This document shows positions 56,954 to 64,000 of a stretch of 64,000 nucleotides of DNA, piece by piece; the stretch's first letter is position 1; each line of letters starts with the position of its first letter. The stretch covers positions 66,883,257 to 66,947,256 of the forward strand of contig NC_060060.1 of the NCBI RefSeq assembly GCF_020283565.1, written 5' to 3'. The DNA is from Trifolium pratense. Taxonomy: Eukaryota; Streptophyta; Magnoliopsida; Fabales; Fabaceae. The position numbers and the translations under genes were made by a program. The notes under the pieces were generated by a model. The model did no database searches. It saw only the letters and a program-made list of their open reading frames with translations, and was not told where the DNA came from.

Positions 56954-59900
56954 TTGCAAACTGAGAGAACTGCCAATCTGTCAAGAATCTCTGAATTTAG
57001 TGCTAAATGGGAAGAAAGTTTAAAGATCATCGAGGAACAGAAGGCAACTATCATCAACTTAGAAGCAGACAAGATCAAACAACTGACAGAGATAGCCCAT
57101 CTGAATGAAGAGGTAACTGAATTAAACTCTCATCTTGAGAATTTAAAGAAGCATGTTCTTGGGCTATTCAAAGGAAGTGATCTAGATGAAATCCTAGAAA
57201 CATTACCTACTCCTAGTAGATCCAAAACAGGCATTGGGTATGAATACAAAAATGTTAATAGGATTATGGATTACAACAAAGAAGGGAAATATATGCCTGA
57301 GATAAGTAAACAACCTTCTCCAAAAATGCATGACCGAATGTCGCCACACCTGGCTCCTAGACAGCAGAGACAAGTGTTACCACATGTGGCACCACATCAG
57401 CAAAGATGGCAGAGACCTAGATTTATACCTAGACCCAGAAGCAGGTACCACTCATGGAGATGTCATCACTGTGGAAGAAAGGGGCACATAAGGCCCTACT
57501 GCTACAAATTGTATGGGTATCCAAGTGAAATTCCTCAAGAGTCTGATCCATCCATTACTAAAACAAGGATGGAATGGAAGCAAAAAGATGATACAACCAA
57601 TACCAAGGAGTATACAGCTGAAAGCAGTGGGAAAAGTTTGATTGCCCATACGTCTCTCAGAGCCTCATCAAAAGAAGATTGGTACTTTGATAGTGGTTGT
57701 TCCAGACACATGACTGGTGTTGAAAAGTATTTGAAGGAGGTAAAATCCTATGCCACAAGTTTTGTGACATTTGGAGATGGAGCAAAGGGGGAAATCAAAG
57801 GTATTGGAAGACTGATTGACCATGGTCTACCAAAACTTGAAAATGTTCTCCTTGTAAAAGGGCTAACTGCCAATCTAATCAGTATAAGCCAACTATGTGA
57901 TCAAGGCATGAAAGTTAACTTTACAAAAAATGAATGTCTGGTCAGCAATAATGAAGGAGACATCCTTATGAGGGGTGTTAGATCAAAGGACAACTGCTAC
58001 TTGTGGATCCCTCTTGAAGAAGCTAATGTATCTACATGTCTCTTAACTAAAAATGAAGAGGTTAAGCTGTGGCATCAAAAATTAGGACACCTTAACCTGA
58101 AGAGCATGAAGAGAGTCACATCTGAAGAAGCTATCAGAGGACTACCAAGTTTACAGATACAGGAAGGCAATATCTGTGGTGAATGTCAGATTGGGAAGCA
58201 AACCAAAGTGTCGCACCAGAAGTTGCAACACTTGTCCACCTCTAGAGTTCTTGAGTTACTACACATGGATCTGATGGGACCCATACAAGTTGAGAGTCTT
58301 GGAGGTAAGAAATATGTTCTTGTTGTTGTTGATGACTTCTCTAGATATACTTGGGTCAATTTCATTAGGGAAAAATCTGAGACTTTTGAAGAATTCAAAA
58401 ATCTTTGCTTACAACTTCAAAAAGAGAAAGATTGTGGTATTGTAAGAATCAGAAGTGACCATGGAAAGGAGTTTGAAAACTCTAAATTTGCTGATTTTTG
58501 TGATGCTGAAGGAATAACTCATGAATTTTCTTCACCAATTACACCTCAACAAAATGGTGTGGTTGAAAGAAAGAACAGAACCTTACAAGAATCTGCTAGA
58601 GTGATGTTGCATGCCAAAAATGTACCTTACAAGTTCTGGGCTGAAGCCATGAATACAGCATGTTACATTCACAATAGAGTGACATTAAGAAAAGGTACTG
58701 CTACAACACTGTATGAACTATGGAAGAATAGGAAGCCTACTGTGAAATATTTCCATGTGTTTGGGTCAAAATGTTATATTTTGGCAGATAGAGAACCTAG
58801 GAGAAAATTGGACCCCAAAAGTGATGAGGGGATATTTTTAGGTTACTCAACCAACAGCAGAGCCTACAGAGTTTTTAACTCCAGAACAAGAACTATGATG
58901 GAATCAATTAATGTTGTTGTTGATGATAGTGATACAACAAGTGCATATCCAGCTGAAGAGACAGATGTCATCACACCTGTCCCAACACTAGATGATGATC
59001 AAACTGAACCTGAACCTGATCAACATTCAGAATCTACTACAGAGGCTCCTAGACCAAACAAGGGACCATCTACTAGAACACAGAAGAATCATCCTCTGGA
59101 ACTTGTCATTGGAAATCCAAATCAAGGAATTGCAACAAGAAGATCAAAAGAAGCAATCTCCAACTCATGCTTCATATCCAAGATTGAACCAAAGAATGTT
59201 AAAGAACCTTTGACTGATGAATACTGGATCAATGCTATGCAGGAGGAACTAACACAGTTCAAAAGAAGTGAGGTATGGGATCTAGTACCTAGACCAGATG
59301 GTATAAATGTTATTGGTACAAAGTGGGTCTACAAGAACAAAACTGATGAAAATGGTGACATTACTAGAAATAAAGCCAGACTTGTAGCACAAGGATACAC
59401 CCAGATAGAAGGAGTAGATTTTGATGAGACTTTTGCTCCAGTTGCTCGCTTGGAGTCCATAAGATTGCTCTTAGCTGTGGCATGCATCTTAAAATTCAAG
59501 TTATATCAAATGGATGTAAAGAGTGCATTCCTAAATGGCTATCTAAATGAAGAGGTATATGTTGAACAACCAAAAGGGTTTGTAGATCCAAGTTTCCCTA
59601 ACCATGTCTACAAACTAAAGAAAGCTCTCTATGGATTGAAACAAGCCCCTAGAGCATGGTATGAAAGATTGACTGAATTCCTTGTCAGCCATGGATACAA
59701 GAAAGGTGGCAATGATAAAACCCTGTTTATAAGAGAGGAGAAAGGGAAGCTAATGATAGCTCAGATATATGTGGATGATATTGTATTTGGTGGAATGTCG
59801 CGACAAATGGTGGAACATTTTGTGCATCAAATGCAATCTGAATTTGAAATGAGTCTTGTTGGTGAACTAACTTATTTTTTAGGTCTTCAAGTCAAACAAA

Positions 59901-60718
59901 TGGAAGACACCATATTTATCTCTCAGGAAAAATATGCAAGAAACATTGTGAAGAAGTTTGGAATGGAAGGTGGTAGTCACAAAAGGACACCTGCACCTAC
60001 ACATTTGAAGCTTACCAAAGATGAGAAAGGGATTGATGTGGATCAAAGTCTCTACAGAAGTATGATTGGAAGCTTGCTATATCTCACAGCTAGCAGACCT
60101 GATATCATGTTTGCAGTAGATGTTTGTGCTAGATATCAATCTGAACCCAAGATGAGTCATCTGACTCAAGTAAAGAGAATCTTCAAATATGTCAATGGAA
60201 CATGTGGGTATGGAATTTTATACTCTCATGGTAATGATTCTACCTTAATTGGATATTGTGATGCAGATTGGGCAGGAAGTGCTGATGATAGAAAAAGCAC
60301 CTCTGGTGCATGTTTCTTCTTGGGAAGCAATCTACTATCTTGGTTTAGTAAGAAGCAGAATAGTGTGTCTCTATCCACAGCTGAGGCAGAGTATATAGCA
60401 GCTGGTAGTAGCTGCTCTCAATTGTTATGGATGAGACAAATGTTGAAGGAGTATAGTGTTGAGCAAGATGTCATGACACTTTACTGTGATAATCTGAGTG
60501 CTATAAATATTTCTAAAAATCCTATTCAGCATAGTAGGACTAAGCACATTGATATACGTCATCATTTTATAAGAGAGCTTGTGGAAGAAAAAATTGTTAC
60601 ACTTGAGCATATTGCATCTGAAGAGCAATTAGCAGACATTTTTACAAAGGCTTTAGACGCAAGTCAATTTGAAAAATTAAGGGGCAAATTAGAAATTTGC
60701 CTATTTGAAAATCAATAG
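56954..60718 (+). CDS. Pol polyprotein of Sirevirus 2 with gag-end coiled coil
   Basis: This 1254-residue open frame should start upstream as part of gag-pol. It comprises a coiled coil to about residue 75, then a second CCHC knuckle ([14 protein letters not shown], near residue 170). The aspartic protease DSG (57689-57697) follows. The integrase has an HHCC region (LWHQKLGHL to CGECQIGK) and D,D,E at about 58268, 58457 and 58564. Reverse transcriptase has [11 protein letters not shown] and YVDD (59768-59779), and RNase H has YCDADWAG and [10 protein letters not shown]. Two knuckles and the pol order PR-IN-RT-RH mark a Ty1/copia Sirevirus. Catalytic residues are all visible, so the enzymes could be active if expressed. 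Confidence 0.95.
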   Translation: MQTERTANLSRISEFSAKWEESLKIIEEQKATIINLEADKIKQLTEIAHLNEEVTELNSHLENLKKHVLGLFKGSDLDEILETLPTPSRSKTGIGYEYKNVNRIMDYNKEGKYMPEISKQPSPKMHDRMSPHLAPRQQRQVLPHVAPHQQRWQRPRFIPRPRSRYHSWRCHHCGRKGHIRPYCYKLYGYPSEIPQESDPSITKTRMEWKQKDDTTNTKEYTAESSGKSLIAHTSLRASSKEDWYFDSGCSRHMTGVEKYLKEVKSYATSFVTFGDGAKGEIKGIGRLIDHGLPKLENVLLVKGLTANLISISQLCDQGMKVNFTKNECLVSNNEGDILMRGVRSKDNCYLWIPLEEANVSTCLLTKNEEVKLWHQKLGHLNLKSMKRVTSEEAIRGLPSLQIQEGNICGECQIGKQTKVSHQKLQHLSTSRVLELLHMDLMGPIQVESLGGKKYVLVVVDDFSRYTWVNFIREKSETFEEFKNLCLQLQKEKDCGIVRIRSDHGKEFENSKFADFCDAEGITHEFSSPITPQQNGVVERKNRTLQESARVMLHAKNVPYKFWAEAMNTACYIHNRVTLRKGTATTLYELWKNRKPTVKYFHVFGSKCYILADREPRRKLDPKSDEGIFLGYSTNSRAYRVFNSRTRTMMESINVVVDDSDTTSAYPAEETDVITPVPTLDDDQTEPEPDQHSESTTEAPRPNKGPSTRTQKNHPLELVIGNPNQGIATRRSKEAISNSCFISKIEPKNVKEPLTDEYWINAMQEELTQFKRSEVWDLVPRPDGINVIGTKWVYKNKTDENGDITRNKARLVAQGYTQIEGVDFDETFAPVARLESIRLLLAVACILKFKLYQMDVKSAFLNGYLNEEVYVEQPKGFVDPSFPNHVYKLKKALYGLKQAPRAWYERLTEFLVSHGYKKGGNDKTLFIREEKGKLMIAQIYVDDIVFGGMSRQMVEHFVHQMQSEFEMSLVGELTYFLGLQVKQMEDTIFISQEKYARNIVKKFGMEGGSHKRTPAPTHLKLTKDEKGIDVDQSLYRSMIGSLLYLTASRPDIMFAVDVCARYQSEPKMSHLTQVKRIFKYVNGTCGYGILYSHGNDSTLIGYCDADWAGSADDRKSTSGACFFLGSNLLSWFSKKQNSVSLSTAEAEYIAAGSSCSQLLWMRQMLKEYSVEQDVMTLYCDNLSAINISKNPIQHSRTKHIDIRHHFIRELVEEKIVTLEHIASEEQLADIFTKALDASQFEKLRGKLEICLFENQ

Positions 60719-60946
60719 CAGTTATTGCAAGGAGAGTGTACAACAGTTACTTTCTCTTCCCTCCTACACTCTCTGCACGCTTACTTAGGGGAATTATTAC
60801 AAAATTTATTTTATTTCCAAAATCACTCCATCTACACGCCTTCAACCGCTCAACTTCCTTCACTCTCTCCAAACACCAACGAAACTTCATCCTCTGCATC
60901 CCTCTCTCATCGTCCAACTTCCACCATCTCCAATTCATACTGTACT

Positions 60947-62535
60947 ATGTCAAACTCTACAAAATCCTCTCCAATCAAGGACGCCGCTACTCATTCAACA
61001 ATGGGAGGAGATTCTCTTGTCATCAACCCCATTCCACTTTCAACTATACCACATTTAAGTCCTGAGAAAAAGGTGAAGAAGACCTCGAAGAAGGAAAAGA
61101 CACCGCGTGTAAACTTCAACTCTTCATCTCCCTCTGCTTCAACTAAGAAAACGAAGAAGAAGAGCAAGAAATCGAAATCTGAATCGAGGAAAAGTTTTAC
61201 AATGTCTGAACTGCATGTTGATCCACTTCCATTGAGTGGTGTTGCTACTCCTGTCATTAATCCTGTAGAAGAGAATGTTGACACATCTGGTAAGAATTCT
61301 CTTAATTTAGGTCTTAATGTTCCAAATCCTGCTGAAACCCTAGGTTTAAAGGACCCCTGCTATATCTGGAAATTTGGGGAAAAGTGTTCCTAACTCCCCT
61401 ATTGCTGTTGATGCTAATATTGGTGCTTCTACTGAGACCAATAATGATGTTGCTGATGAGTCCATTAAGAAAACTGCTCCTGAGACTCATGTTGCGCCAA
61501 GTGTTGCAACACATGGCGCTACGCCAAATGTGGTGCCAGATGTTACCACATCTTTGGCACAAGAAAATCTGGTGGACTATTCTGAGTCTGATGAGAGTCC
61601 CCAACCTAAGGATGCTGATAAAGAGACTGTTCCTGATAAGGTTATCAATGAAAATCCTGAGATTATAATTGTCAATGAAAACTGTGGTTGGTTTGGACAA
61701 GTGCTATGACAGGCTTGTCAAAGAATTTTTGATTAATGTGGCTGACAACTGTAATGATCCAGCAAGTCCTGAATATAGGCAGGTATTTGTTCGTGGGAAA
61801 TGTGTTAAGTTCTCACCAACGGTGATCAACCAATATTTGCAAAGAAATTCTGATGAAGTAGGCTCCTCTAAAAGTCACAAACAATGAGGTCTGCAAGGTC
61901 CTCACAGGTGGCAGGATTAAGGTATGGCCAAGCAAGGCAAAATTGGGTGCAACTTCTCTCTCTCCATTTTATGTTGTTTTGAATAGGATAGCTGCACACA
62001 ATTGGGTCCCTACAACCCATTCAGGTGATGGAGCAAGAGGATTGGGAAAGTTCATTTATGCTGTGAGTACAAAAGCAAAATTTGATTATGGGTCATATTT
62101 CTTTCAAGAAACCTTAAGCCATGCCCTGACATATGCTGTTGAGAAGCCAGTTGCTCTTCCCACTCTATTATGTAATATCATCCTTGAGCAACACCCAGAT
62201 ATTCTGAGAAGCACTGATGTTCCTTGTAAAAGGAAAGGGGTGTTGGCCATTGAGCAAAGGCTGCTTGAAGGGACAAATGTTGCAGCAGGTGTTGGCACAT
62301 CTGTCCAGGCTGGTGTACTCTCTAGGAAGCAGATGATTGCAGATCTGACTGAGCAAGCAGAGCCCTTGAGGCAAGGAAACTGAAAATAGATCGTGTGATT
62401 GAGGCCCTCAAGGCTGAGGAAGCTGCTGAGACTGCTGAGGGTGAGCCTGATGGACAAGAAGGTGAAGGAACTAGTGGCTCTGATGATGACACTGAGGATG
62501 TGATGGAGGACTCTGATGAAAGTTATTCAATATGA
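60947..62535 (+). pseudogene. Third ORF of Sirevirus 2 (plant transposon-protein-like), deleted and frameshifted
   Basis: ATG 60947 (MSNSTKSSPIKD) aligns with the minus-strand copy at 29158. Frameshifts occur near 61365, 61865 and 62350. Between about 61675 and 61690 the sequence jumps from the IIVNE block to CYDRLVKEF, omitting several hundred bases present in the minus copy (27970-28440). The C-terminal block (VFVRGKCVKFSP, AHNWVPTTHSGD, EKPVALPTLLC, LEQHPDIL) is well kept and resembles the putative plant transposon protein family PF20167 (recollection, unsearched). It ends TGA 62533-62535 after an acidic tail. Function unknown. Confidence 0.65.
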
Positions 62536-63331
62536 TTTCTGATGTTTTCTTATATTTTTTCTGATGTACTTTTGGTATTTCTCTTTTGTTCCTTTTATGG
62601 GCTAGGCCCTGGATTTCCAGCACCTGTGTGTGCTTTATGGTCTGTAATATGTGCACACTGATATTCTTTTGTCTGCTACCCTATGATTTCCTATGCATGA
62701 TATTTGTCTAAATTGTGGCTAAAAAGGGGGAGTAGTGTGTCTGTGGACAGATGTTCTCACATCTGGTGACTGTTTCTGTGCAAATAATCTGACTCGTATT
62801 GAGGGGGAGTGTGAGTAATATGCATGTGTTGAGGGGGAGTAGTGAATATTCTTTCTTTATCTGATGTTCGTATGCATGAATTCAGGGGGAGTGTGAGTAA
62901 TAGTGTCTCTTGATCGCCTGAATATATTTGATGACAAATGTTGTGCCAAGTGTTATGGCACTTGACTAATGAGTCCACTATCCACTATGACTGAGAATTT
63001 ATTTTTCTCAGATGTTTATGGGAATTTATTTTTCCCTGATGTTCTTATATTGAAGAAATGTGCTTTACACTATTAGGAGTTTATTTCTCCTACTTCTTAG
63101 CACCTACTATGGAAGTTTATTTCTCCCTTGTGTTGTTCCATGAGGCTAGTTGTGTTGTACTCCGCTGTTGCATTGCCTCTGATGCTACTTACCTCTCTTG
63201 GAAGTAGGTTTATTATGTGTTACTTTCTTTCCTAGTTGTGTGATCATGATGACTCGAAGGAAAGATAATACTGCATCTCTCTATATACTGGTCTAATATT
63301 GTTTTAGCCAAAATTTGCCAAAGGGGGAGAT
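62536..63331 (+). other. Sirevirus 2 3' UTR with multiple polypurine tracts
   Basis: Purine tracts AAAAAGGGGGAGT (62721), GAGGGGGAGT (62801 and 62831), AGGGGGAGT (62884) and the LTR-proximal AAAGGGGGAGAT (63320-63331) occur. Several tracts upstream of the 3' LTR are a described hallmark of Sireviruses. No ORF is supported. Confidence 0.85.
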
Positions 63332-64000
63332 TGTTGGGTTTTTGTATGTTGGCTACATTTTGCAAAAACATATTTTAGCCAAGTGTTGAGACATATGTGC
63401 TGACCCCAAGTGTTGTGACAAATGTTGGTACACTTTGGAACAACACCTGTCTGTCTGACTGTGCGCGCCAGCTAGCTGTTATTATTTTCTACTCAATCTT
63501 TTGAAGATCTGTTTGAAGAATTGTTTCAAGGTTTCTTACAGAGGAAGGCGCACGTGTTTAATGTGTTTCAGGAGGCAGCCGAAACACTAGTTATATTTTC
63601 TAAAGGAATTATATTTTTGGAAAATATATTTTTGTGTTTCAAAAATAGAACTATTATTTTCAGAAATATATCAGCTGCTGCCGCAATTCTAGAAGCCCTA
63701 ATTTTGTCTTGAAGCCCAAGTCGTTCTACTACTATAAATACGAAGGCAAGCATATGGTTTCAAGCATCTAAAATCGAGTCTTACAAAGCGTGTGTTTTAG
63801 GGATTTTAGAGTGTTAATTGTGAGCTTTTCTTGTGTCTCATTGATGCAAGCTTAGGACCTGAGTTTATTGAGTTGTAAGTGTGAACTTCTCCTAAGCTTT
63901 GAATTACGGAGATTGTTCTAGTGTGTTGTGTGGTTTGCTCGCAAGCTTTTAAGCAAGAGTGAATCCTAGTTTCTTAGGAGTGTGTCTCCACCGTTTGTAA
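63332..64000 (+). repeat. 3' LTR of Sirevirus 2 (partial)
   Basis: It starts TGTTGGGTTT after the purine tract and runs off the window. Differences from 54666-55333 seen by eye: an extra C (TTAGCCAAG), CCC to CAC near 63585, CC to CT near 63824 and AAG to AAT near 63903. Confidence 0.97.

Larger units (their letters stand above)
54666..64000 (+). mobile_element. Sirevirus 2, nearly complete, right end outside window
   Basis: It comprises the 5' LTR 54666-55706, PBS, gag-pol in one frame, third ORF, 3' UTR with several purine tracts, and a 3' LTR from 63332. Comparing the overlapping 669 bases of the two LTRs by eye gives four differences, so the insertion is young. Lesions are one frameshift and one stop in gag and several in the third ORF; pol is open. 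CATCG (54661-54665) is the expected left target-site copy. Confidence 0.95.

Overview
This window is plant nuclear DNA, almost certainly from a repeat-rich legume genome. The organism call is an inference from the kinds of element seen; no species-diagnostic gene is present. I find no convincing host gene, rRNA, functional tRNA or CRISPR array. Essentially all protein-coding signal belongs to LTR retrotransposons, most of them broken and many inserted inside one another.

Left part (1-21046). The window opens in the 3' end of a Ty1/copia element (family A; LTR 563-2062) that sits in the tail of a gypsy LTR (to 2475), itself sitting in a Sirevirus LTR fragment (2476-3006). A second copia element (family B) follows. 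Its pol is split into three blocks (about 3048-4063, 9016-10082, 20766-20849) by two clean insertions. The first is a non-autonomous gag-only element with seemingly identical LTRs (4064-9015, TSD CAGAA). The second is a second copy of copia family A (10083-20765, TSD GTTAT), which itself carries a solo gypsy LTR (14183-16658, TSD ATAAC) and a Mutator-like foldback MITE (18361-18703, 9-bp TSD ATAATTATA).

Middle (21047-39862). A 4-kb AT-rich stretch holds a TRIM-like remnant, a copia LTR/PBS remnant and a SINE-like tRNA promoter. Next comes a minus-strand Sirevirus (25360-33730: 3' LTR, multiple polypurine tracts, a third ORF and the 3' half of pol), interrupted by a solo gypsy LTR (29314-31709, TSD ATTAG) and cut off by a gypsy LTR at 33731. 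Two gypsy LTRs of one family in opposite orientation (33731-35896 minus, 36665-38427 plus) flank a short internal piece. A non-coding stretch with an (AT)n microsatellite follows.

Right part (39863-64000). An Athila-like Ty3/gypsy element has a 5' LTR, tRNA-Asp PBS and gag-pol in one frame with three nonsense codons. Its 3' UTR is interrupted by a solo LTR (48034-50120, TSD GTAAT) and then by a small non-autonomous element with a Lys/Glu-rich ORF (from 50173). Sirevirus 1 (LTR 52162-53177, gag) is inserted in the 3' LTR of that small element, and a young, nearly intact Sirevirus 2 (from 54666 past the right edge) is inserted in the gag of Sirevirus 1. Only Sirevirus 2 keeps a long pol ORF (1254 residues).

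The strongest unexplained signal is structural and non-coding. One gypsy LTR family carries a tandem array of small hairpins whose stems differ from unit to unit yet stay complementary, with paired changes between LTR copies. Separately, at least four unrelated families carry reiterated short near-palindromes of different sequence, in two of them directly upstream of the TATA box.
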